Assembly (NCBI RefSeq): GCF_035621475.1
Contig: NZ_CP141799.1
Span: 2,282,501-2,346,500, forward strand
Direction of reading: 5' to 3'
DNA length: 64,000 nucleotides
Source: Pseudomonas paeninsulae
GTDB taxonomy: Bacteria > Pseudomonadota > Gammaproteobacteria > Pseudomonadales > Pseudomonadaceae
Below the pieces are notes generated by a model. It saw only the letters and a program-made list of their open reading frames with translations. It made no database searches and was not told the DNA's origin. How positions within the stretch are numbered: position 1 is the stretch's first letter; every line of letters begins with the position of its first letter. Made by a program: the position numbers and the translations under genes. Positions 10,482-18,573 of the stretch are shown here, piece by piece.

Positions 10482-11477
10482 ATGCACGAGGAAGACAGCG
10501 CGCAATGGGGCTTGGTGCATGCTTTTGTCCTGGATGGCGCAGGCGGCGCGCGCGCGATCACTCAAGGGCAACTGGCCGGCCTCGAACTGGCCGAGCAGGA
10601 AAGCCTGTGGCTGCACTGGGATCGCAGTCACTCGCAGACCCAGCACTGGCTGCGCGGCGAAAGCGGCTTGAGCGAATTTGCCTGCGACCTGCTGCTAGAG
10701 GAGAACACCCGGCCACGCCTGCTGGCACTGCCGGATGACGAGTTGTTGCTGTTTCTCCGTGGGATCAATCTCAACCCGGGCGCGGAGCCGGAGGACATGG
10801 TGTCAGTACGCATCTTCGCCGCTGCTCGCCGGGTCATTTCTCTGCGCCTGCGACCGTTGCGCGCGACCGAGGACGTGATCGCCGACCTTGCGGCCGGGCG
10901 CGGACCGAAAACCTCGTCAGAGCTGATCCTGACCCTGGCGGATTACCTGACGGACAAGGTCGACGCCCTGGTCGCCGACTTGTCCGAGCGGGTCGACGAG
11001 CAGGAGGAACTGGTCGATGCCGATGAGCACGCGGTACCGGATCACGCGCAGTTGCTGCAAGTGCGGCGGCGTGCTGCCAGCCTGCGCCGCTTTCTCGCGC
11101 CACAGAGTGAAATCTACGCGCAGCTGACACGCAAGCAGCAGACCTGGTTCCTTGTCGACGATCCTGGTTATTGGAACGAACTGCACAACCGTCTGACCCG
11201 CTACCTGGAAGAGCTGGAGCTCAGTCGCGAGCGGGTCAGTCTGCTGCTGGAGGCGGAAAACCGCCGTATGGATCAGCGGATGAACCGCATCATGTACCGC
11301 TTTGCCATCATCACCGGGGTCTTCCTGCCGATGAGCTTCCTTACCGGTCTGCTGGGCATCAATGTCGGCGGCATACCCGGCTCTGAGAACGCCTATGGCT
11401 TCCTTATCGCCTGCTTGATCATGCTGGTGGTCGCCCTTGCTCAGTGGTGGCTGCTACGCCGTTTGCGCTGGGCCTGA
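10482..11477 (+). CDS. cmaX: CorA/ZntB-like divalent metal channel (CmaX)
   Basis: 331-residue CorA-superfamily inner-membrane metal transporter. It has a long acidic and coiled-coil cytoplasmic domain (residues about 1-265) and two C-terminal membrane helices. The pore signature is GINVGGIPG, i.e. GIN rather than the GMN of CorA, as in ZntB zinc transporters. The start at ATG 10482 is supported by AGGAG at 10472-10476; the GTG at 10464 immediately after the rraA stop is less likely. It is first in the cmaX-crfX-cmpX-sigX-oprF block known from pseudomonads, which has been linked to envelope and osmotic stress. The transported ion is not proven by sequence. Confidence 0.88.
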   Translation: MHEEDSAQWGLVHAFVLDGAGGARAITQGQLAGLELAEQESLWLHWDRSHSQTQHWLRGESGLSEFACDLLLEENTRPRLLALPDDELLLFLRGINLNPGAEPEDMVSVRIFAAARRVISLRLRPLRATEDVIADLAAGRGPKTSSELILTLADYLTDKVDALVADLSERVDEQEELVDADEHAVPDHAQLLQVRRRAASLRRFLAPQSEIYAQLTRKQQTWFLVDDPGYWNELHNRLTRYLEELELSRERVSLLLEAENRRMDQRMNRIMYRFAIITGVFLPMSFLTGLLGINVGGIPGSENAYGFLIACLIMLVVALAQWWLLRRLRWA

Positions 11478-11531
11478 TGTGACTTGCCCCGAGTTGGTCT
11501 CGTCTAGCCGAGACGTCCTGTGAGGTGCGTC

Positions 11532-11789
11532 ATGCCCGATCCATTTGAAGAATCCCTGCGCGATATGCTCAAGTCCGGCGCGTCCGATCACGACGACGAC
11601 GCTTGTCTGCATCGCGTATTGAAGACTGCCAATCGCCAGGTCGGCGCGGGCGATCTGTTCGCGCTCATGGGCCATTGGCTCGGCGCCTTGATGATCGCCC
11701 TGAATAGCGGCTCGGCCCATGTCGCCCCGGTTACCCGTCGCGACTCTAGCGCGTCTACTAATTCTGCTTCTACTAATAAGGCTGACTGA
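11532..11789 (+). CDS. crfX: CrfX-like small protein
   Basis: 85-residue protein starting MPDPFEESLRDMLKSG. The N-terminal half is acidic (DHDDDAC), with a hydrophobic stretch near residues 40-57 (LFALMGHWLGALMIAL) and a Ser/Thr/Asn-rich tail. Its size and position between cmaX and cmpX match CrfX/CfrX of P. aeruginosa and P. fluorescens. The ATG at 11532 follows GAGG; cmpX begins 1 bp after its stop, so the two are translationally linked. Molecular function unknown. Confidence 0.85.
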   Translation: MPDPFEESLRDMLKSGASDHDDDACLHRVLKTANRQVGAGDLFALMGHWLGALMIALNSGSAHVAPVTRRDSSASTNSASTNKAD

Positions 11790-11790
11790 A

Positions 11791-12615
11791 ATGGAACTAG
11801 ATCCCTGGACTCAAAGCCTGGTAACCGCGATGACTGCGCTCTGGACCAAAGTCGCCGTTTTTATCCCGAACCTGTTCGTGGCGTTGATCCTGGTGCTGCT
11901 CGGCTTTGTCGTGGCCAAGCTGCTCGATACCTTGCTGTCGAAGTTGCTCGGCAAGATCGGCCTGGATCGTCTGATGGCGGGTACCGGGCTGACCAAGCTA
12001 TTGAGCCGCGCCGGTATCCAGGTGCCGGTTTCGACCTTCATAGGCAAGATCATCTACTGGTTCGTACTGTTGATTTTTCTCGTCTCGGCGGCGGAATCGC
12101 TCGGTCTGGAACGAGTCTCGGCCACGCTCGATGTATTGGCGTCCTATCTGCCCAAGGTATTTGGTGCCGCACTGGTGCTGGTCGCCGGCGTACTGTTGGC
12201 GCAATTGGTCAGTGGCGTGGTGCGCGGTGCCGCCGAGGGTGTAGGCCTGGATTATGCCCACGGCCTGGCCCGTATCGGCCAGGGGCTGGTGATCATCATC
12301 AGTATTTCGGTGGCCATCGGCCAGTTGGAGATCAAAACCGACCTGCTGAACAACGTCATTGCCATCGTGTTGATTTCGGTGGGGCTGGCTGCCGCTCTGG
12401 CGCTGGGCTTGGGTAGCCGGGAAATCGCCGGGCAGATTCTGGCCGGAATTTATGTGCGCGAGTTGTACCAGGTAGGGCAACAAGTTCAGGTTGGTGAGGT
12501 CGAAGGGCAGATCGAGGAAATTGGCACGGTCAAGACTATCCTGCTAACCGACGCGGGCGAGTTGGTCTCGGTGGCTAATCGCACCCTGCTCGAGCAGCGG
12601 GTAAGCAGTCGCTAA
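11791..12615 (+). CDS. cmpX: Small-conductance mechanosensitive-channel-like membrane protein CmpX
   Basis: 274-residue inner-membrane protein with hydrophobic segments near residues 18-45, 85-105, 125-150, 170-190 and 200-220. A glycine-rich last helix (AAALALGLGSREIAGQILAG) leads into a short MscS-like beta domain (VGQQVQVGEVEGQIEEIGTVKTILL). It lacks the large C-terminal vestibule of MscS. The ATG at 11791 is 1 bp after the crfX stop; an open frame further upstream overlaps crfX and is rejected. Known from P. aeruginosa as a cytoplasmic membrane protein affecting SigX activity. Confidence 0.9.
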   Translation: MELDPWTQSLVTAMTALWTKVAVFIPNLFVALILVLLGFVVAKLLDTLLSKLLGKIGLDRLMAGTGLTKLLSRAGIQVPVSTFIGKIIYWFVLLIFLVSAAESLGLERVSATLDVLASYLPKVFGAALVLVAGVLLAQLVSGVVRGAAEGVGLDYAHGLARIGQGLVIIISISVAIGQLEIKTDLLNNVIAIVLISVGLAAALALGLGSREIAGQILAGIYVRELYQVGQQVQVGEVEGQIEEIGTVKTILLTDAGELVSVANRTLLEQRVSSR

Positions 12616-12705
12616 CGCGCCAATCCTGCTAAAGTATGCCGCCAACCCAGCGCCTGATGCATTAGGCGTTGGCAGCTTCCGTCCCGACTGTCGGCCTGAC
12701 TTGTT

Positions 12706-13296
12706 TTGAATAAAGCCCAACCGATGTCCTTGCGCTATGACCCCCGCGAACTCTCCGATGAGGAACTCGTTGCGCGTGCGCATGGCGAGCTTTTTCACGT
12801 TACCCGTGCTTATGAAGAGCTGATGCGTCGTTACCAGCGCACATTGTTTAACGTATGCGCACGTTATCTGGGGAGCGAGCGTGACGCCGATGATGTTTGT
12901 CAAGAGGTTATGCTCAAGGTTCTTTATGGTTTGAAGAATTTCGAAGGTAAATCGAAGTTTAAAACCTGGCTGTACAGCATTACCTATAACGAGTGTATTA
13001 CCCAGTACCGTAAAGAACGGCGCAAACGTCGCCTGGTGGATGCATTAAGTCTGGATCCATTGGAAGAGGCATCTGAAGAAAAGATGCCTACAGTTGAGAG
13101 CCGTGGTGGGCTGGATCGCTGGCTTGTGCATGTCAATCCAATTGACCGGGAAATCCTGGTTCTGCGTTTTGTCGCAGAGCTGGAGTTTCAAGAGATTGCC
13201 GACATCATGCACATGGGCCTGAGCGCCACTAAAATGCGCTACAAGCGCGCCCTCGACCGGTTGCGAGAAAAATTTTCAGGCAATCTTGAAACTTAA
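12706..13296 (+). CDS. sigX: ECF sigma factor SigX
   Basis: 196-residue extracytoplasmic-function sigma factor. Sigma2 (about residues 35-105) includes DADDVCQEVMLKVLYGLKNF and FKTWLYSITYNECI; sigma4 (about 135-190) includes LRFVAELEFQEIADIMHMG. In Pseudomonas SigX controls oprF and membrane/fatty acid genes. I chose the TTG at 12706 because it gives MNKAQ, the N-terminus I recall for P. aeruginosa SigX; ATG at 12724 (MSLRYDPRE) is the alternative and neither has a clear ribosome site. No anti-sigma gene is adjacent; cmpX and crfX upstream are the probable modulators. Confidence 0.95.
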   Translation: MNKAQPMSLRYDPRELSDEELVARAHGELFHVTRAYEELMRRYQRTLFNVCARYLGSERDADDVCQEVMLKVLYGLKNFEGKSKFKTWLYSITYNECITQYRKERRKRRLVDALSLDPLEEASEEKMPTVESRGGLDRWLVHVNPIDREILVLRFVAELEFQEIADIMHMGLSATKMRYKRALDRLREKFSGNLET

Positions 13297-13321
13297 ATAT
13301 ATGTAGAACGCTCTAACATTC

Positions 13322-13346
13322 GGAGCGATTCTGTTAGAATCGCTCC
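13322..13346 (+). terminator. Perfect 11-bp hairpin between sigX and oprF
   Basis: GGAGCGATTCT-gtt-AGAATCGCTCC, a perfect inverted repeat followed by TTGG TTGTC rather than a clean T-run. Placed 25 bp after the sigX stop, it may attenuate readthrough from sigX into oprF. Confidence 0.6.
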
Positions 13347-13349
13347 TTG

Positions 13350-13371
13350 GTTGTCTTGTTTGTCAGACAAC
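13350..13371 (+). promoter_or_regulatory. Second inverted repeat in the oprF leader
   Basis: GTTGTCT-tgtttgtc-AGACAAC, a perfect 7-bp repeat immediately downstream of the stronger hairpin and about 30 bp before the oprF ATG. It could be part of the oprF 5' untranslated region or an operator; no protein is assigned. Confidence 0.4.
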
Positions 13372-13401
13372 TTACTGGCCACCAATGATGGGGATTTACG
13401 G

Positions 13402-14370
13402 ATGAAATTTAAAAACACTTTAGGCGTTGTCATCGGCTCGATGCTCGCTAGTTCTTCCCTTAGCGTTCTGGCGCAGGGCCAAGGCGCGGTCGAAGTGGAG
13501 GGTTTTGCTAAGAAGGAAATCTTCGACAGCGCCCGTGACTTCAAGAACAACGGCAATCTGTTCGGCGGCAGCATCGGTTACTACCTGACCGACGACGTTG
13601 AATTGCGTCTGGGCTATGACGAAGTACACAACGCTCGTGGCGAAGACGGTCGTAACATCAAAGGCTCGAATACCGCCCTTGATGCTCTGTACCACTTCAA
13701 CAATACCGGTGACGCGCTGCGTCCTTACGTCTCTGCCGGTTTCTCGGATCAGAGCATCGGTCAAAGCGGTCGCGGCGGTCGTAACGGCTCCACCTTTGCC
13801 AACATTGGCGGCGGTGCCAAGTACTTCATCACCGAGAATCTCTATGCTCGTGCTGGCGTTGAAGCTCAGTACAACATCGACCAGGGCGACACCGAGTGGG
13901 CTCCAAGCATCGGCGTTGGCATGAACTTCGGTGGTGGCGGCAAGCCGGTTGCCCAGGTTGCAGAGGCCGCTCCAGAGCCGATGGCAGAGCCGGCTCCGGT
14001 TGCTGAAGAACCAGCCCAGGTTGTGCGCGTTGAACTGGACGTGAAATTCGACTTCGACAAGGCTCAAGTCAAAGAAGAAAGCTATGGCGATATCAAGAAC
14101 CTGGCTGATTTCATGAATCAGTACCCGCAGACCAACACCACTGTTGAAGGTCACACTGACTCCGTCGGTACTGATACCTACAACCAGAAGTTGTCCGAAA
14201 AGCGTGCGAGCGCTGTGCGTGAAGTTCTGGTCAACCAGTACGGTGTTGAAGGTCAGCGCGTAAACGCCGCTGGTTATGGCGAAACTCAGCCGGTTGCCGA
14301 CAACGCAACTGAGTCGGGCCGTGCCATCAACCGTCGCGTTGAAGCTCAAGTAGAAGCTCAAGTCCAGTAA
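13402..14370 (+). CDS. oprF: Major outer-membrane porin OprF
   Basis: 322-residue OmpA/OprF porin. The signal peptide is MKFKNTLGVVIGSMLASSSL..LA, with predicted cleavage near residue 24. An N-terminal beta-barrel (about 25-180) contains alternating aromatic strands (LFGGSIGYYLTDDVELRLGY). A Pro/Ala/Glu linker (VAEAAPEPMAEPAPVAEEP) follows, then a C-terminal OmpA peptidoglycan-binding domain (TTVEGHTDSVGTDTYNQKLS, NRRVEA). The start at 13402 follows GG-rich sequence and is the only one giving a signal peptide. It lies behind sigX, its known regulator, and has its own terminator. Confidence 0.97.
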   Translation: MKFKNTLGVVIGSMLASSSLSVLAQGQGAVEVEGFAKKEIFDSARDFKNNGNLFGGSIGYYLTDDVELRLGYDEVHNARGEDGRNIKGSNTALDALYHFNNTGDALRPYVSAGFSDQSIGQSGRGGRNGSTFANIGGGAKYFITENLYARAGVEAQYNIDQGDTEWAPSIGVGMNFGGGGKPVAQVAEAAPEPMAEPAPVAEEPAQVVRVELDVKFDFDKAQVKEESYGDIKNLADFMNQYPQTNTTVEGHTDSVGTDTYNQKLSEKRASAVREVLVNQYGVEGQRVNAAGYGETQPVADNATESGRAINRRVEAQVEAQVQ

Positions 14371-14388
14371 CTGGTCTTAGCTGTTAGG

Positions 14389-14416
14389 AAAAACCCGGCT
14401 TCGGCCGGGTTTTTCT
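14389..14416 (+). terminator. Intrinsic terminator after oprF
   Basis: AAACCCGGC-ttc-GGCCGGGTTTTTCTTT type hairpin with T-tract, 19 bp after the oprF stop. Confidence 0.9.
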
Positions 14417-14464
14417 TTGTCTATAAAAAAGCTATGTCCCAGTTTTGTGTTGCACGCAGCTTTT

Positions 14465-14550
14465 GTAGGGTGGGTCGGGCCGCGCAGGTTAGTGGCGCTG
14501 AGCAGAGGCTGAAAATCAATTGCGGAAATTGCGCGCCGAGTAACCCACCA
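14465..14550. repeat. Degenerate GTAGGGTGGGT...ACCCACC repeat
   Basis: GTAGGGTGGGT at 14465 and TAACCCACC at 14541 resemble the termini of the shorter GTAGGGTGGGTAAC palindrome at 15355. This fits dispersed intergenic repeats of Pseudomonas. The rest of 14417-14601 shows no gene. Confidence 0.35.
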
Positions 14551-14601
14551 AGCGGTTGTCGGCTCACCTCATTTGGTGGGGTAAGAACAACTCCGCAGGG
14601 A

Positions 14602-15339
14602 TCAGGCAGTCGCGGCCATGGCTTGTGCTTGATGTCCGGCTGCGACTTCACCAATCACCAGGATCGCCGGGCTTTTCAGCTGGAAAGCCAGAGCATCTTG
14701 CTGCATCGCCACCAGTGAGCTGCGACATTCTCGCTGGTGTGGCAGTGAGGCATTTTCGATCATCGCCACCGGCATGTCGGCGCACATGCCGCCGGTCAGT
14801 AGGCTATCGCGGATGTCCGCCAGCTTGGCCACGCCCATATACACCACCAGGGTGGTGCCACCCTGAGCCAGGGCTTGCCAGTTCAGCGTGCTGTCGTCCT
14901 GGGTGTGGGCCGTAACCAGGGTCACGCCGCGGGCAACACCGCGTAGGGTCAGGGGAATGCCACAGTTGGTGGCGCCAGCCAGGCCAGCGGTGATGCCGTT
15001 GACCATCTCCACGTCGATACCGTGCTGCTGCAACCAGTCGACCTCTTCGCTGCCGCGGCCGAAAATGCACGGATCCCCGCCCTTCAGGCGTACCACGCAC
15101 TTACCCTGGCGCGCATAGCGCAGCATCAGGCGATGGATAAAGGCTTGCGGTGTCGAACGGCAGCCGCCGCGCTTGCCCACCGGGACTATGCGTGCGCTTG
15201 GGCAGTGTTCCAGCACCGCCGGATTGACCAGGTCGTCGATCATCACGATCTCCGCCTGACGCAATGCTTTCACTGCCTTGAGCGTCAACAGATCCGGGTC
15301 GCCCGGGCCTGCACCTACCAGCCAGACTTTTGCGCTCAT
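14602..15339 (-). CDS. cobA: Uroporphyrinogen-III C-methyltransferase (SUMT)
   Basis: 245-residue SAM-dependent methyltransferase producing precorrin-2, the precursor of siroheme (needed by NirB) and of cobalamin. Family motifs are GAGPGDPDLLTLKA near residue 9, VRLKGGDPCIFGRG near residue 80 and GITAGLAGATNCGIPLT. The ATG at 15339 has AGGAT upstream; an in-frame extension to 15543 runs into nasC and is rejected. It is last gene of nirB-nirD-nasC-cobA, 125 bp after nasC with a repeat in the gap. Here it most likely serves siroheme supply for nitrite reductase. Confidence 0.93.
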   Translation of the reverse strand: MSAKVWLVGAGPGDPDLLTLKAVKALRQAEIVMIDDLVNPAVLEHCPSARIVPVGKRGGCRSTPQAFIHRLMLRYARQGKCVVRLKGGDPCIFGRGSEEVDWLQQHGIDVEMVNGITAGLAGATNCGIPLTLRGVARGVTLVTAHTQDDSTLNWQALAQGGTTLVVYMGVAKLADIRDSLLTGGMCADMPVAMIENASLPHQRECRSSLVAMQQDALAFQLKSPAILVIGEVAAGHQAQAMAATA

Positions 15340-15354
15340 ATCAAAATCCTCGTC

Positions 15355-15462
15355 GTAGGGTGGGTAACCGCGAAGCGTTACCCACCGTGGTAGTTGCCTT
15401 GGCAGTAAGCACCTCGCGGATTTCCACGGGGTGGCCTTCCACGGGGTGGCCATCCACCCTAG
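15355..15462. repeat. Palindromic and tandem repeats between nasC and cobA
   Basis: GTAGGGTGGGTAAC..GTTACCCACC at 15355-15387 is a palindrome. TTCCACGGGGTGGCC then occurs twice in tandem (15422-15436 and 15437-15451), followed by ATCCACCCTA. Intergenic repeat, possibly affecting cobA expression. Confidence 0.6.
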
Positions 15463-15464
15463 GG

Positions 15465-18182
15465 TTATGCATTCAGCACTACAGGCTGGGTGGCCAATAG
15501 CCGTTTGATTTCCGGTACGCAAGAACCACAACTGGTTCCGCATTTCAGTTCCTGCTTCAGTCCGTCGAGGTCGAGGCCGCGGGCGATGCCAACGCAGACT
15601 GCGTTTTCACTGACGTTCAGGCAGTTGCACAGGGTCTTGCTGGGTTTCTTGCCCGCAGCCGCACCCGGCGGGGTGGACAGCGGCGCCAGTAGCCAGCGGC
15701 GCAGGTCGGCATCGGCCTGGCCTTCGCTCCACAGGCTCTTCAGCCAATCGCGGGCCGCGGTTTCACCGGCCAGGCGGATGGCTATGATGAGGCCGTCCTC
15801 GATGCGTACACGCTTGCCCACTGCCCGGCGAGGGTCGTCGTAGGCCAGTACCGGCCCTTCGTGCAGGCCCAGCAATTGATCGATCTGGGTCAGCAGTTCG
15901 GCCTCGGGGGCTACCGCGCTTGCCGCACGGATGACCAGGGCCGGGCGTTCGCGGCCAGTTAGGCTGAGGTTGGCGTAGGCAAAGGACTCGAACAGCGGAC
16001 GCAATGCCTCGAAGCGCTTCTGTACGTCACCCTCGACCAGGGCGAACAACTGCCAGGGCAGATCGACCTTTTCCACCTGGATGCCGGCGTGCTTGAGCTC
16101 GGGCTGCTTGGACAGCGGGTCGTAGGCCGGCAGGGTCAGCACGTTGGTGCCCAAACCCTTGAGAAAGCGGTTGCCCCAGTGCATGGGCAGATAGGCCTGG
16201 CCGGAGCGAACCGCCTCGTCGGCCTGTACCGGCACGATCAGGCTGCCGCGGCGGCTGCGCACCTTGACCAGGTCGCCGGCTTGCAGGCGCAGGCGGCGCA
16301 GTTCGTCCGGGTGCAAGCTCAGCGCTGCCTCCTCGACATGGCCAAATAGACGGGCAGCCGTGCCGGTGCGGCTCATGCCGTGCCACTGATCGCGCAGGCG
16401 GCCGGTATTGAGGGTCAGCGGGAAACGCGCGTCGCGTTGTTCCTTGGGTGCCCGGTAGGGGTCGGCATGAAAGCGCGCACGGCCATTCTCCGTAGGGAAC
16501 CGGCCGTCGCCGTACAGGCGCATTGTTCCCTGGGTTGCACCGGCCGGGAACGGCCATTGCTGGGGACCTTGGTTGTCCAGGATGGCGTAGCTTAGGCCGC
16601 TGAGGTCGAGGTCGCGATGCTGGGTCAGGTATTTGTATTCCTCGAATAGCGCTTCGCTGCAATCGAGGGCAAACAGGCTGGGCAGGCCGGGGCGGAGCAG
16701 CTTTTCCAAACGGCGGGCGAAATCCATGGTGATCGCCCAATCCGGCCGCGCCTCTACGGGGGCTGGCACGGCGCGGCGCACATGGCTGACGCGGCGCTCG
16801 GAGTTGGTCACCGTGCCTTCCTTCTCGCCCCAACTGGCGGCGGGCAGCAGCAGGTCGGCGTAGTGGCAGGTCTCGGTGGTGAAGAAGGCTTCTTGCACAA
16901 CGACAAAAGGACAGGCGGCGAGGGCTTCATGCACCTTGTTTTGATCCGGCATGGACTGCGCCGGATTGGTGCAGGCGATCCACAAGGCTTTGACCTTGCC
17001 GACTCGTACCGCCTCGAACAGCTCGATGGCGGTCAGGCCGGTGCTTTCTGGTAGGGCGTCGCTGCCCCAGTAGTCAGCGACCTCGGCGCGGTGCTTGGCG
17101 TTGGCGGCATCGCGATGGCCGGGTAGCAGGTTGGACAGGCTGCCGGTTTCGCGACCGCCCATGGCATTCGGTTGGCCGGTAAGGGAGAAGGGGCCCGCGC
17201 CGGGCTTGCCGATCTGGCCGGTGGCCAGGTGCAGGTTGATCAGGGCGCTGTTCTTCGCGCTGCCGCTGCTCGACTGGTTAAGGCCCATGCACCAGAGCGA
17301 GAGGAAGCTCGGCGCGCTGCCGATCATGCGTGCGCACTGTTGCAGGTCTTCTTGGCTGATGCCGCACAGCTCGCTGACCATCTGCGGGCTGTAGTCGCGC
17401 ACCAGGGTTTTCAATGCGTCGAAACCCTGGGTGTGGGCATCGATAAAGGCGCGGTCGATCCAGCCTTCCCACATAAGAATATGCAGGATGCCGTGGAACA
17501 GGGCGACGTCGCTGCCCGGCTGGATCGCCAGGTGCAGGTCGGCCAGTTCGCAGGTGTCGGTGCGCCGCGGGTCGATGACGATCACGCGCATGTCCGGGCG
17601 CTTGGCCTTGGCTTCTTCCAGGCGGCGGAACAGGACCGGATGGGCGTAGGCCATGTTGCTGCCGGCGATCAGCACGCAGTCGCTCTGCTCGATGTCTTGG
17701 TAGTTGCACGGCGGCGAATCGGCGCCGAGGCTGCGTTTGTAGCCGACCACCGCGGAAGACATGCACAGGCGTGAGTTGCTGTCGATATTGTTGGTGCCGA
17801 CCAACGCGCGGGCCAATTTGTTGAAGGCGTAGTAGTCCTCGGTCAGCAGTTGCCCGGAGATGTAAAAGGCGACACTGTCCGGGCCATGTTCGCGGATGGT
17901 CTCGGCGAAGACGTTGGCAGCGTGATCCAGGGCGCTGTCCCAGTCCGTGCGCGAGCGCGCCAGGCCCTTGCCCAGGCGCAGTTCGGGATAGAGACCGCGG
18001 GCATCGAGGTCTCCGGTCAGGTGCAGGGTTGAACCCTTGCTGCACAGCTTGCCGAAATTGGCCGGGTGCTCGGGATCGCCTTGGACACCGAGAATCTTCT
18101 CGTCATCGTGTTCGATCAGCACGCCACAACCCACGCCGCAATAGCAGCAGGTGGAGGCGGTGATCTGATGGGGATGGGTCAT
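15465..18182 (-). CDS. nasC: Assimilatory nitrate reductase catalytic subunit
   Basis: 905-residue molybdopterin enzyme reducing nitrate to nitrite in the cytoplasm. The N-terminal [4Fe-4S] site is C12-x2-C15-x3-C19...C47 (CCYCGVGCG, LCSKG). The Mo-bisMGD domains follow (GTNNIDSNSRLCMSSAVVGY near residue 130, IDPRRTDTCELAD near 200, dinucleotide-binding domain after about 570). A C-terminal BFD-type [2Fe-2S] extension has CNCLNVSENAVC and CGTSCGSC. This fused extension suggests electron entry from a flavoprotein or ferredoxin. It starts 64 bp downstream of nirD, in the nirBD operon. Named nasC as in P. aeruginosa; other genera call the same subunit nasA. Confidence 0.95.
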   Translation of the reverse strand: MTHPHQITASTCCYCGVGCGVLIEHDDEKILGVQGDPEHPANFGKLCSKGSTLHLTGDLDARGLYPELRLGKGLARSRTDWDSALDHAANVFAETIREHGPDSVAFYISGQLLTEDYYAFNKLARALVGTNNIDSNSRLCMSSAVVGYKRSLGADSPPCNYQDIEQSDCVLIAGSNMAYAHPVLFRRLEEAKAKRPDMRVIVIDPRRTDTCELADLHLAIQPGSDVALFHGILHILMWEGWIDRAFIDAHTQGFDALKTLVRDYSPQMVSELCGISQEDLQQCARMIGSAPSFLSLWCMGLNQSSSGSAKNSALINLHLATGQIGKPGAGPFSLTGQPNAMGGRETGSLSNLLPGHRDAANAKHRAEVADYWGSDALPESTGLTAIELFEAVRVGKVKALWIACTNPAQSMPDQNKVHEALAACPFVVVQEAFFTTETCHYADLLLPAASWGEKEGTVTNSERRVSHVRRAVPAPVEARPDWAITMDFARRLEKLLRPGLPSLFALDCSEALFEEYKYLTQHRDLDLSGLSYAILDNQGPQQWPFPAGATQGTMRLYGDGRFPTENGRARFHADPYRAPKEQRDARFPLTLNTGRLRDQWHGMSRTGTAARLFGHVEEAALSLHPDELRRLRLQAGDLVKVRSRRGSLIVPVQADEAVRSGQAYLPMHWGNRFLKGLGTNVLTLPAYDPLSKQPELKHAGIQVEKVDLPWQLFALVEGDVQKRFEALRPLFESFAYANLSLTGRERPALVIRAASAVAPEAELLTQIDQLLGLHEGPVLAYDDPRRAVGKRVRIEDGLIIAIRLAGETAARDWLKSLWSEGQADADLRRWLLAPLSTPPGAAAGKKPSKTLCNCLNVSENAVCVGIARGLDLDGLKQELKCGTSCGSCVPEIKRLLATQPVVLNA

Positions 18183-18246
18183 GGCGTCATCTCTCTGCGG
18201 TAATCTTCAAAGGCGGGCCGAGCGGGCCAGACCTACCAATGACCTA

Positions 18247-18573
18247 TCAGGCACATTCGGTGGCGGTATTCAGGGTCAGCAGCACCCGGCCGTTCTCGAC
18301 TTTGGCTGCATGCCGGTGCGCGCAGCCGACATCCGGTGCTACCGCTTCGCCGGAGTCGAGTTCGATCTGCCAGTTATGCAGCGGGCAGGCCACGCGCTTG
18401 CCGTAGACCAGGCCCTGGGACAGGGGTCCGCCCTTGTGCGGGCAGCGGTCATCGAGGGCGAACACTTCATCGTTGGACGTGCGGAAAATGGCGATATTGC
18501 CCTTGGGTCCATCGACTATGCGCGAGCCCAGCGGGTTGATTTCTTCCAGGGCGCAGATATCCAGCCAGCTCAT
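18247..18573 (-). CDS. nirD: Nitrite reductase (NAD(P)H) small subunit NirD
   Basis: 108-residue Rieske-fold partner of NirB in assimilatory nitrite reduction to ammonia. Both Rieske ligand pairs are present (C44-P-H46 in RCPHKGGP and C63-P-L-H66 in ACPLHNW), so a [2Fe-2S] cluster can be held, unlike E. coli-type NirD proteins that lost them. Its ATG (18573) overlaps the nirB TGA by four bases (ATGA), showing translational coupling; a longer frame upstream to 18651 overlaps nirB and is rejected. Confidence 0.95.
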   Translation of the reverse strand: MSWLDICALEEINPLGSRIVDGPKGNIAIFRTSNDEVFALDDRCPHKGGPLSQGLVYGKRVACPLHNWQIELDSGEAVAPDVGCAHRHAAKVENGRVLLTLNTATECA

